From: Gossypium raimondii
Lineage: Eukaryota; Streptophyta; Magnoliopsida; Malvales; Malvaceae
NCBI RefSeq assembly: GCF_025698545.1
Contig: NC_068572.1
Span: 2,728,001 to 2,792,000, forward strand
Reading direction: 5' to 3'
Length of the DNA: 64,000 nt
The position numbers were made by a program, and so were the translations under genes. This document shows, piece by piece, positions 10,861 to 22,084 of the stretch. Numbering within the stretch: the stretch's first letter is position 1; each line of letters starts with the position of its first letter. The notes under the pieces are model-generated. The model worked only from the letters and a program-made list of their open reading frames with translations. It had not been told where the DNA came from and made no database searches.

Positions 10861-11402
10861 CAGTTAATCCTGGTTTGTTGGCTTTAGTCTAGATTATAAC
10901 AGTTCTTAGTCCGTTTATGTTGTAATAATTTGATTCTATTTTATGATTATTCAGACTTGTATTTATAATTATAATAGTTTTAAAAATCCTATAATTAATG
11001 ATACTCATTATAAATATATAATTTGTTTTATAAATTTTACAACATACCATTTTAAGCGGGATAATTAAAATTTTTAAAAATAATTAAGAAATTAATAATA
11101 CCAAAAATAGCACTTTCCAAGGTTATAACTACAGTAAATGAAAATTTGTATCTCATAATTATAAATTATTATTTTATTTAAAAAGAAAAAAGAAAAAGCG
11201 TTTTAGAGGGGCCACCACCTGTAAATACCGGTGAGGGGGAAGGGCAGTGTCCAATGAGAGAGTTGGTGTGACCGGCAATAGTAAGTTCCTCGTTTAAAAC
11301 GCCGGTTCGCCAAATGGACTGTGTTGGCCACTATAAAAATGGTCAAATTCCCATTCCGAGGACACACAAACTAAGCTTTCAACACCCAAATCCTTAAAAA
11401 TC
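10861..11402. promoter_or_regulatory. Upstream region and promoter of the LEC1-type gene
   Basis: After AT-rich sequence the composition rises sharply at about 11205. A CCAAT box lies at 11251-11255 and a TATA box (tataaaaa) at 11332-11339, about 65 bases before the start codon. This arrangement suggests a transcription start near 11365. The assignment rests on motif and position only. Confidence 0.6.
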
Positions 11403-13618
11403 ATGGAACGTGGTGATGAGTTCAGTCGTTTTCCCAAGCTTGCAAAATCAAATTCTGGTAAAGCACCCTTCAACTAGATATATTTTTTATTTTATTTTTA
11501 TGTTTCATATACATATAATACCCATTTTTTGTTTTTTTTTAATGAAAAATACACAAAGATTTATCCTCAAAATGATTAAGGTTTATTGCATGCATCAACA
11601 GTTCATTCCTTTCATTTTTTTTATTGACTTGGTTTTTTTTCCCCCTTTTGCATGTTGTTCATCGCAAATCTCCTTTCTTTCTTATGTATTATATCAAAAT
11701 TTTCCCCTTTTTTAAGTCCTTTTTTGAAAAAAAATCAAATTTTCACCATTGATTGTTTCTCGACGGGGTTTAAGCTTAAAAGCAATATATTTAGACCACC
11801 TTTTTGACTTCATCTTGAATTTCCTCTATGTTCATATAGTAACGCTTGCTTCATTCTTCACTTTTGTCTTTTGTTTGTTTATATATATATATATATATAT
11901 ATATTTGTATATTAATAATGTTGTTGATTGAGTTTGTGTCATAAATTAATTGGATAAAATTATATTTTTATTATTTATTATGTGTTATTTTAAAACACAT
12001 CTTTGTGTTTTAAATACGTGATTTCCACACATCTATACGTATTTATAAATATTTATTAGGTCCATGTGGTAAAAGTTTGATTTCTTTGGATTTTAGTGTT
12101 GTGGATGAAAAAAAATTAATAACTAATATAATAATTAAAACAAATACACTTTTATTTCTTTTTTCTTTAATTAAAATAAATCATTATAAATATTATAAAC
12201 AAAGAATTTTTAAATATGAATTAATTTAAGAAGTGTTTTGCTTTCAATTGTTTTCTAGTTTAGTCTCTTTAAACACTTTTTTTCAATCAATACTTTTTAC
12301 ATCTTTTAACACGTGTGTTGAACCAATCATTTTAAATAATATTATTTGTATACGGCCAATCAAATTGATTGAATTAAAATTAACAATTTATTTGAATTAA
12401 GGTCGTTAAAAAGTCGAAAATTTATTTGCACGGATCTAAAATCAATTCAATTAATAAAGCAGGAAGAAAATATTATTTGTTATTTATTTTCTTTTTCATT
12501 TTCATTATTTAGGGAAAAAGAAAAGTCAAAGCCTGTAGAGTGAGAAGGAGAAAAAGGGTTTGACTTTTAAGACTCCCAACAAAGAATCTAAACAGTGATA
12601 GGTGGGGCCCTTTTTTAGTACCTCATTGGGCCCCTCTCTAAAAGTGGGACCCATTTAACGCCTGGAATGAGCCACTTACGGTTTTCCACGTGTATATAGA
12701 ATCCCTCTGACACGGAGGTAGCATTTACTTATGACTTTTTATCTTTTGGATTTTTCTCTCTTTCGTTTGAATGCTTTAAAGGAAGAAGATTTTATTATTA
12801 TTTTAAGAGTTTTAAATTATTTGTGCGTTAATGGCACTAACCATCCTATAATTTTTACTTATTTTAGGATAATCTTTAAATTTTAAATAATTTTAGGGGT
12901 CAAAGTGCAATTTTATATTTTTTTGGCAGGTTTGGGTATCATTCAACATGGTGATTCATCGAACTCCATTAACAACGTTAACAACATCTTCAACGTCACC
13001 GACAATGTCAGCAACGCCGGCAACATCTCCAACACCAGCAACACCAATGCCGTCAGCACCATGCCTCCACCGAGCCCGGTGTTGCGCGAACAGGATCAGT
13101 ACATGCCAATAGCCAACGTGATCCGCATCATGCGCCGCATCCTACCACCCCATGCCAAAATCTCAGACGAAGCCAAAGAAACCATCCAAGAATGCGTTTC
13201 GGAGTTCATCAGTTTCATCACCGGGGAAGCCAACGAACGCTGCCAAAGCGAGCAACGCAAGACCGTCACCGCCGAGGACATCCTCTGTGCCATGGGAAAA
13301 CTAGGCTTCGACGACTACATCGAGCCCCTCACCGTTTACTTGACCCGGTACAGGCAATCCGAGAACGAGAGGACTTCACTGCGCGGGGACACCTTTTTGA
13401 AGCGCGGGAATGCCTATGGGCCAATGATGATTCCCCCTCACGGCGTCGAGCCTTTCAATGCGGGGTTTCAGGAAGGGATGACGGATGCCACCTCCGCCGC
13501 CGCCCGAGCCATCATGGGTGGATACAACCATGGTGCTCATCCAGGTGGTGCCGCTGGATCATCATCGCAGCAGGCTCCTTTCGATAACAACTTGGATCCA
13601 TTTGTTGAGTTCAAATGA
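11403..13618 (+). CDS. LEC1: LEC1-type NF-YB transcription factor subunit
   Basis: This is a histone-fold subunit of the heterotrimeric CCAAT-binding factor NF-Y; LEC1-type members direct embryo development and seed maturation in the nucleus. Exons are 11403-11457 and 12930-13618, giving 247 residues. Exon 1 encodes [10 protein letters not shown]..., like the MERGG start of LEC1-LIKE proteins. Then comes an Asn/Ser/Thr-rich linker. The B domain runs from about residue 68 ([20 protein letters not shown]) to about 157, and a Gly/Ala/Ser-rich tail follows. The class-marking Asp is present in [18 protein letters not shown], where ordinary NF-YBs have Lys. SLRGD after the fold favours LEC1 over LEC1-LIKE. 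Unusual residues are CQSEQRKT (family CQREQRKT) and [12 protein letters not shown] (family LWAMSKLGF). The exon is strikingly GC-rich for the region. The intron is long (1472 bp) and contains promoter-like motifs. Confidence 0.9.
11880..11904. repeat. (AT)n microsatellite in the LEC1-type intron
   Basis: A run of about 12 AT dinucleotides lies in the intron, about 420 bases after the splice donor. It is a likely length-variable marker. Confidence 0.85.
12601..12700 (+). promoter_or_regulatory. Promoter-like block inside the LEC1-type intron
   Basis: Two GTGGGnCCC sites of the TCP type lie at 12602-12610 and 12644-12652. A CACGTG G-box at 12687-12692 is followed immediately by a TATATA at 12693-12698. 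The block is GC-richer than the rest of the intron and lies about 230 bases before exon 2. A transcript starting here would have its first in-frame ATG at 13061, just before the B domain. Function is inferred from motifs only. Confidence 0.4.
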
Positions 13619-15011
13619 GAAAATATGGATTAAAAAAGGGAAAAGCAAATTTAATTTGAATAAACAGATAATCATAGTATCAAAGTAGCCGTTGTTTAGG
13701 AATATATGGAGAAGGCAAATACACAGATACAGTGTGGGCATCAGTTAGGGTTATAATTTTCATTTTGCTTAATGAACTTGAACATGTATCTGTTCATTGG
13801 TATGGTTTAAACAGTTACAGTAATAGGATTGCTTGTGTTTTTTTAATGTATTTGGAGCTGAATTTGAGTAAATTATAAATTTAAAGTTTTTTTTGTTTTG
13901 TTATATTTAAAGATGCTGCTATATTAGAAGTCGGATTACATTTTCTCTCATCTAATAAAAAGTAGCAAATTAATCCTTATCGTAGTATACCACATGTAAG
14001 TATCTAGTTATTTCATTAGTCACGCCAAATTTTAATAAAAATATCAGTTTCTGTTTGTTCTAATGTATAAGAATTAGTTTATTCATTTTTAAGTAAAAGA
14101 GACAAAATACAATTTAACTTTTAATACAAATCCTTATAATACTTTTACCGCTTAATCAAGTTTAACAAGCTCGAGCAGTTTGATTTTTCTTCTTAATTAA
14201 GCCATGGTAAATTCGATTGAGCTTTTAAATGTCAAATTTCAAACTATTTAATAAGTAAAATTTGAATATACTAATATTTGAATTGAATAACTCATAAGAT
14301 TAACGGAATTTTTTTATTTTTAGCTAGTATTGAAAAATCTCAATTTCAACTTCAACTCAACCATGAGAGTCATGTTCATTTTTACTACTTCAGCTCAACC
14401 ATGAGAATCATGTTCATTTTTACTAGGAAATAGGCTTAATCAAGCTTAATAATCTTAACTAAATTTTACTCGATTATACTCATCTATAAATGAAAACATG
14501 TTACTTGGATTACACCCATGGTACTTATCATACCATTAATTCGTTGATTTAACCGACCTGATTAAAAAATTATTCATAATTCAAAAAAGAAAAATTTAAA
14601 ACCCCAATTCAACTGACTTTTTAGCTGGTTTAATCGATCCATACCATTTCCTGATCTAATCGGTTCAAAGCCACTCTCCGGATTGATACCCCAACCAATT
14701 TATGATCCATTCCAATTTAAACAACATTTCCAATATCAATAATGGCATTTCAAGTTATTTTGACTTAACAGCAATGGTGATTAAGTTCACATACATACAT
14801 AAGAAATTAGAGCTGCTGCTTCTCTATAAATGAAAACATATAACCTATGTGGCTCGGAATTTTTATTTTTAAATATTCGTATCTGAAACATAGGGTTATA
14901 CAACACTCGCACCCGAATCCGAGTATCATAATATATAACTCCTCCCACTGCAATGAAAGTTTCTTTATTCAAAGGATTGAAAGTTCATTAATCTGATCAG
15001 TTAGTCAATCC
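13619..15011. other. Convergent intergenic region between LEC1-type gene and NMNAT
   Basis: This holds the 3' ends of two converging genes and about 1.2 kb of AT-rich DNA. A near-perfect 38-bp tandem repeat lies at about 14352-14427 ('caaccatgaga' with 'catgttcatttttacta' twice). I see no gene, RNA gene or intact element. Confidence 0.6.
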
Positions 15012-17303
15012 TCATTTCTCATTTGGTTTCAAGTACAAATTCTGTTTTCTTATATACTCTATCACTTCATCTACAGTCAAATATTTTATAGACAATCCTC
15101 TTGAAATGCATTCCCTGAAACAAAAATGAAAAGAAAACAGGGGAATCTCCATCAAAATCAGACTCGAAAATAAAGTTGCATATATCTTCTAGTACTATAA
15201 TAGACCAAAAACTAATGCTGTTTTACCTCAATCTAGTTGAACTGATTTGGTTCGGGACAAGTTCGTCGACAATTCTAATGTTATCCTGAAAGAAACAAAA
15301 GCAAATGTGCCAAAATCAGTGAGATAGGCCTTTTATCCTGAAAGAAACCAGCATATATGACTTTGTGGGACTCTAATGTTCCTTTCCGGAGCCAATTGAA
15401 GTTCAAATATCATCAAGGGTAATGACCGGGAATTGAGACCTCAATTTGCTTCTTGTGACAAAGTGGAAAGAATCGAGAAACCCCACTACTAACCTGGTTT
15501 TCATTCAAAATTTCATCGTTGTTGATGATTTTTTCCAAATCTTGTCCTTCTCTACGAATGCAAACCACACCGTAATCCTTGCATATACTTCTAACCTGAA
15601 ATTTGATCAAATTCCAAAGTTAGTGCCTTCATATGATAAGCTAGAGCATGCTCTACGCATTATATTTAGACCAAAAAATATATCCTTAATGTCCCCATCG
15701 TCCTTTAACACCAATACCATACGAAGAGACTAATAAGCATATACCTGCTCAGGGATCCAAAACCCGGGAATGCTGAAAGATTGAACTAAATCAGAACCAC
15801 AAACAAGCATGACTTTAAGGGATTCTGCAAAAAGACCGATATCGTTACTGTATCTCCACTCCTCATTATCAATTCAATAACCTTGTAGGTTGTCTTTTTT
15901 ATTGGATCTAACATTTCATAGTTCTATTTTATCCCAACCAATACATCTGATCTCGACAAACGAACCAAAGAAGTTACTAAATGGTATCATTAAACATGAG
16001 ATAAATATATTATATGACCCTTTTGAGCTGACAACAATGTATGAATGACCCATATGCATGTTGATACAGCTTCTAATATTTATTCATTTGGTTGTATATA
16101 GTATGTTATTTGAAATTAAAAATTGTTCATTTGTTAAACTTAAAAAATATGATGGTTCACAGAGACAGTTCCGGGAAACAAGAATCTAGTTTTTCCATTT
16201 AATCAAGCATCAACCCGTTATTGCAAACTGATTATAATGCATAACTGTATCTATCAAATTATGTGTATTGGTAGGAAAGAAAGTTTAAGTTTTTGCTTGT
16301 ATACCCTTAGGTATCAGTCCACCCTCAATCAAGAAGCTCTTGACTCGATTAAGAACGGTTAGAGAGCGCTGAAAAGAGCTTTGTTTTGCCTGTAAATGAG
16401 AATGGGAAAAAAAAAAGAAAAGCACTTTAAAAGGCAAGTCATACTTTGCAAATGCAACAGATGTTCCTTACGATTCAACTCGGTTTTTCCAACAAATTTG
16501 CAAAACAAACACGGGAGAAAGAGAAACAGTACCTCCCAAGGATCAACCATGATAAAATCGGAACTTTTACAGGCTAGATTACACAACTCGATACGATGAT
16601 CAGCAGCTATAAGGCCCTGCATAATCAATCAAAACTACTCAATTGTAGTATATATAACCACATAACAAGATAAGCACATATAACTAGCTATTGCCATTTT
16701 CCTCTAATTTATTCATTTTTGGATTATAATCCAACGCATTAGTGATTGAATTCTAGCAAATTTCACTAACCAAATTATTTCCAATTTTTCTCCAGATGCT
16801 AATGAATCAAAACCTAAGCTTATAACAAAAATTGGTAAATTCTACCATTAATAAATAATTCAGTAAAGAAAAAGACTAACCTTTTTCTTGTAAGCATCAT
16901 TTACAGGTGACATATAGCCTCCTATAACACAAAACCCATTTGAATTCAACGCATCTCTAGCCAGTTCTAAGCATATAAAAATTTTAAAAAAAAATCAAAA
17001 CCCATAAAAATAAAGAAAAAAGTGAAAGCAAATTATAATTTTAAGAAACTTACCAAACATGCGTAAGTGCATCAAAGTAGGAGGATTGAAGCTTCCAGTA
17101 GCTACTAAAACTACATAAATTTTGTCCCCACTTTGATTAAATAGAAAAAGAAGAAGAAGAGAAATTAGTATGATATCAAAAGTAGATGAATTGAAACAAT
17201 AAAAAAAAGCAATAATTTAAATAAAATAAAATAAATAGAAGAGAGTAATTTACTTGGTTATTGATGGTAGACATAGTTTATCTAAAGGCAATGTGATCTC
17301 CAT
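15012..17303 (-). CDS. NMNAT: Nicotinamide/nicotinate mononucleotide adenylyltransferase
   Basis: This enzyme joins NMN or NaMN to the AMP part of ATP, the central step in making NAD. Nine exons on the minus strand: 17303-17254, 17130-17054, 16966-16881, 16616-16533, 16389-16305, 15824-15745, 15595-15494, 15285-15227, 15114-15012. Together they give 241 residues, a usual length for the single plant enzyme. The ATP-binding GxFxPxTxxH signature reads GSFNPPTLMH (residues 29-38). The second nucleotide-binding motif is ISSTRLR (202-208). Other family blocks are GGYMSPVNDAYKKK, SSDFIMVDPWE, CGSDLVQSF, PGFWIPEQ and CKDYGVVCIRREGQD. No targeting peptide is visible, so a cytosolic or nuclear protein is likely. 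All junctions obey GT-AG and keep frame. The gene looks intact. Confidence 0.95.
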
Positions 17304-18042
17304 TTTAAGAATTTTTTTGGGGTTTAGGGTTTAGTATTTCAGAAATTTTTTGAATGAATTAAAAAAAAAAAAAACCAGAACAATTTTATAGAATAAAATT
17401 CAAAGCTCTTGAAGAAAACGCAGAGACGAAAAAACAGGGGAGAAAAGAGAAAGCCGGTCTTGATAATCACCGTGTCAAAAACGACAGCGTGTGATTAACG
17501 TAAATTGACTGCAAACGACGCCGTCTACTAGGCTAGTTTTTTTTTTTTTTTTAATTGCCTATATTGTTATTTTGTATAGCATTTAAATTATTTAATTTAA
17601 AAAACCATTAAACTAAAGGGTAAACAACATTTGAATCAACTATTTATCATCTAATTATGAAAAATTACAAAATAGTCACTTATCTATTTGATTTATTCTT
17701 TTTTGTCACCAACATCTAAATTATTAACGAAAATATAATTTGACAGTTTTAAAATTAATATAATAACAACTTTAACCCTCAATACTTGTATATTATTAAA
17801 ATTAGATAATACCAACCAATTTGAGCAATAAGAACCAATTAATTTGATAGTTCAAATTATTATAAAGAAATACTTTTAGAAAAGGTGGCACGTATCAAAT
17901 TGAAATCCATATGCAATAGTTGTATAAAGTGAAACTCAAATTTAGATACTCACGATAACTTTAACATTTGTCAATAGTATCAAAATATTGTTATTGATTT
18001 AATGATAGTATTAAATGCAATCACATATATAATCATATTCGT
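17304..18042. other. NMNAT upstream region and AT-rich spacer
   Basis: The first 230 bases are the likely leader and promoter of NMNAT, with an AAACGACGCCGT motif at 17513-17524 of a kind common near plant promoters. The rest is AT-rich. Around 17618-17760 there is a worn relative ('gggtaaac', 'aatcaactatttatcat', 'tagtcactt') of the MULE-type MITE at 50026-50377. No gene is seen. Confidence 0.5.
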
Positions 18043-20680
18043 TGTCGGAGTAACTATAGTCAATCAGATAGCATACAACCATTTATACATGTAAACCAGT
18101 GCCAATCACATTCAATTCATGTTAATCAAAAAATTTCAAGTCTTAATCGAGCTTACGAAAGCTCTTTTGTTGACTCGAGTATGAAATGGAATCAAATTGC
18201 AAAGTTTTAAAAGTTTAAGGTCGATGTCATGATGTCACCTCCTTCACGTGGTGATGTCGCCAAACGGTTTCTCATGTCGTGACCTCAGGCCACTCAACGT
18301 CGCAATATGATTCACTGTCGGCCGGCGTTGCGACGAAGAAGGTTGGTCATCGAGACGTGGGTTCTATTTTTGATAAAATTAAACCATTTGGTACCTATTT
18401 CAATGCTTCATTACATATCTATCATTATGTTCAGCAAAACATCATTTTTACTTGATTTCAAACTTACCAAATCACGTTAAACAATTCAAACATTCAATCC
18501 AACCAATAAACAAGCATTCAATACATAATCTCCAACTAAACTCGAACAATTCAAATGACATTTTATTTTAACATTTAGCCATTTAAATGCCAACCCTTGT
18601 TTATGCCATAACATCTTGAAGCATACCATTCTCTTTTTAGTTAATCAAATACATGCCAAATCACAATTCAACCAAGACAACATGTGCCATTTCATATAAG
18701 CATCAACCATTTCCAAACCTTCATTCATGCCATTTCATATATCATTCCTTTGATTATAATTCACCTCACCTATTACCATAAGCACATATATGTACTCAAC
18801 AACATAAATGATTTAGGTTATTAATTCAATATGATCATTAAAGGTTAAAGCAAACTTATCATAAGTAAGCATATTTACATGCTAAGTTATATCACAAGAC
18901 ACCTTATATACATGTCATAATTTATGACTCAAAATTATCAAAAGCTATCAAATCAGTGATAAGATAGTGTGAGCTTTCCAACGATCCGGCTTGACGCGTT
19001 CCGTAAGATGATGATCTAAAAGGGAAATAGGAAACAAACGGGATAAGCATATAAAATGCTTAGTAAGTTCATAAACATTAAATAAAACTTACATTAGCTT
19101 TCAATTAAATACAAAAGGCTATCACAAGTTGCATGTTTTAGCTAGCATGGCAAACCAAAACGTTAACAATGTGAGTATTTACTTATATACAATCATATGA
19201 TATCACAACTAAATAATATGTCAACTCAAGTCATTTACTTAACCAAACTCAAAACTTATTCAATTAAGGATTGTTACAATCATTTATATATATGACAATG
19301 TCAACATTTCAATACCATACTTATGTTCAATTTAACAATTGTCCATTTGGACACTAAGTTCATATCATGTAAATTTCACATTAATCATTTTGTCTGAGCA
19401 AAGTATATTCATATCAGGTTACCAGTTCAAGATAAACATTTATACGAAACATCTGATTGCTTATCCAAATTAAAAGTATACATGTCAGGTTATTTGTCTG
19501 AGCTAAACTTTTAAAATTACATTAAGATACTAGTCCAGGCTAAACATGTGTCACATGTGTCTTCGAGTCCACAACAAATGTTGGATCTCAGTAATATCTG
19601 TAACCAATCTTGTACAAGCATTCACAAAACTCTATTGGCATTGGCATGTCAATCATATCCTAACCTTTAATAAGTTCACACAGGCCTTATTTCCTCTTAT
19701 ACCATCATTTTACAATTCAAACCAATTCTCACATTTTTCATCAATTCATAACTAAGCCCACATATAAATCAAATACACAACAACAATATATAAATAATTA
19801 GCATATGAACTTACCTAGTCAAAACAACAAACCAATTGAATCCTCAAGGACTATTCGACAATTTTGACTTTTCCCTAATTATCTTCGGTTTGATTCAATT
19901 CTTGATCTAAACAATTATTTTAAACAATTCATCAATACCAAACATTTTATATCATTCCATGATATGAATGAATCTATTTAACTCTATTTTTGAATGCCCT
20001 TAATTTTTTACATTTTATTCAATTTAGTCCCTAAAACTGAAATAACAATATCTTTCAAATTTGAGTTTTGGTTTCAAAACCGATCTCAATCACATTCATT
20101 ATAGACCCTCTACTATCTATTATTACAAAATTTTATATCAATTTCATAACTTATTCACTTTAGTCATATGTACAAAAACTAAAATTAATCATTGCAATTT
20201 AGTCCTTTTCCATATCTAAGCTTAAAATATATCAATTTAACACCAAAATCTTCAAGAAATCAACAATGGCAACTTTCAAAAACTTTAACAATTTTAAAAA
20301 TTAGGTGGAAGAAGAAAAAAGTACTTTTCACTTACAAGCCGTTTATACTTTAGTTTATTCCTTAATCACCTAAGTAACTTAATTAAACTTCAATCTCAAT
20401 TAACCAAAGTTAGTGGAAGATAACATCATTCTCCACTATTTTATTAAGTAAAATGGTTTAATTATCATTTTGAATCTTTTGCTATTTAAAGTTCTATAGT
20501 GGTAAGATTTTTACAATTTAGTTCTTGTAAACAATTAATAGAAAAAATTGAAGGACTAAACTCTAATATTTTTTATATAAACTCCGTAAATATTTATAAT
20601 TAATATTTACGGACTCGATTTGCGAAAATGGAGTTTCGAAACTGTCTTTTTCGGCACCATTAAAAATCGAGATTTATGTT
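18043..20680 (-). mobile_element. Worn long LTR (Ty3/gypsy-type), partial
   Basis: This matches the LTR at 30318-33128 over nearly its full length and in the same orientation. Shared landmarks are 'agctcttttgt', 'gcttgacg.gttcc', 'gggataagcatataaaat' and the closing region near 20600-20680. No internal coding part is attached, so it is a lone LTR or its remnant. It is strongly diverged from its relative and carries many scattered differences, which points to an old insertion. It is a broken fossil. Confidence 0.7.
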
Positions 20681-20884
20681 CATTAAAAAGAAAACAGACC
20701 ATTGAAAATCGGGATTTATTTTCATTAAAATTTAACTATGCTGTGATAAGAAGTTCATCTTGGATTTATGTTGGTTGCAATGGGAATCCTTTGAATTGCC
20801 ATTGTTGCAAGCTGCATGCACTATCAATTCTATTCATAGAATCTCAGGCCAATATCGGTGCAAGCTAACATAGACCTAAAAGTA

Positions 20885-21073
20885 CTCCAAAAAGATACAG
20901 ACCATAGCTATAAGGGTCCTCTAAAATGCATCGGCAATTGCTGCATCAATACCAATTGTATCAAACTCGATCTCGTCTTCGGTTCGTCGAGCCACTTCTA
21001 CCCTAAAGCTGTTGCAGAGATCATCAAAGTCTCCCATTGATGCATAAGCACCAAAATAGTGAACACTCACTGT
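20885..21073 (-). pseudogene. Fragment of RNA polymerase I/III subunit RPAC1 (AC40) gene
   Basis: The minus strand reads TVSVHYFGAYASMG, then LCNSFRVEVARRTEDEIEF, DTIGIDAAIADAF, which matches the N-terminal region of RPAC1/AC40, the alpha-like subunit shared by RNA polymerases I and III (family: FKVEV..LTEDEMEFDMIGIDAAIANAFRR). An intron-like acceptor (tttgcag) lies directly upstream at about 21074-21080, so the piece is a DNA copy and not a spliced retrocopy. A stop follows AF at about 20930 in place of the family's Arg. Homology fades after 'RTLIA', and the rest of the ~360-residue gene is absent. It is a broken host-gene fragment. Confidence 0.65.
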
Positions 21074-21080
21074 CTGCAAA

Positions 21081-22084
21081 GACAAAGGGTAGGGTCCTAT
21101 AAGATTATTTGGTTTTATGACACAAAGAAACCCATAAATTTGAGAACCTTGAGAACAGGATGTGTAACACTTGACAATTAACTCCAGCAAATGGTATGAT
21201 ATTAGATAATGGGATACTTGGAAAGGAAGGTAAAAGTGGAATGTTATTTTTTATGATATTAATATATTTATTTATTTATAAAAATATATAAAAAATTTAA
21301 AATATTCATATATTTATGTTGTATTATACTTTATAAGTATCAGATATCCATCTTTAAATGTAATAGAAGAGGTAACAGTTGAAATCTCATCGAATACCCT
21401 ACCGAGTACTTTTATTAATAAGGGAATATGTCATACTACCCAAGCTTCAACGACATAATTGAATAAGGAAATATGTAAATTTTTTATATTCTATATTTTC
21501 ATTCTTTACGATCATGTTTGAAGTTCATGAATATTTTTCTCAACAATGTAGTCGTCAAAATTCAAACATGCATCTCTTAGTATATCTTTATTTTCTACTT
21601 TTGACAATTAATCTTGAAGTATAATATAATAAACCAATTCATCTACGAAGTATAATATAATAATCTATCTTTTAAAAAAATTATTTTATGTTTGGATGAA
21701 GATAATCCATCCTTGTGATATAGTAGTATAAACAACTGAAAATTGCAGACTTTCCCAATGATAATTGCTGCAACATTTTACTTCCTAATAATAGTAATCT
21801 AGATAGAATTAATAGATAGTTTAAATAATAAAAAAATTAAATAAAACCCCAAATCAAATTCATATTCTTGGCATGTTCTTCTGGCTATATATAGTTTGTA
21901 TTTTTATTTGAAAAATACTTCATTAAAACAAGGGCAGGCAGGCATAGAATGGAAAGCATGTGGTCTACCAGCCAAGGCTCTTCCCCTCAATATATAGGCA
22001 AGCATTTGGTCCATCACAGTTGATTCACTTCATTTTTACACCCACTTTATATACACACAACTATTTAGTTAAAGGTTTTCAATT
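21081..22084. other. ABCG26 upstream region
   Basis: This is AT-rich spacer. The clearest signal is a TATA box (tatatata) at 21886-21893, about 190 bases before the ABCG26 start codon. Nothing else coding is visible. Confidence 0.55.

Noticed and set aside
12905-12929. An upstream GTG start for the NF-YB protein within the intron
   Set aside because: The bases form a T-rich acceptor tract ending in GCAG. Exon 1 at 11403 supplies a family-like MERG start in the right phase.
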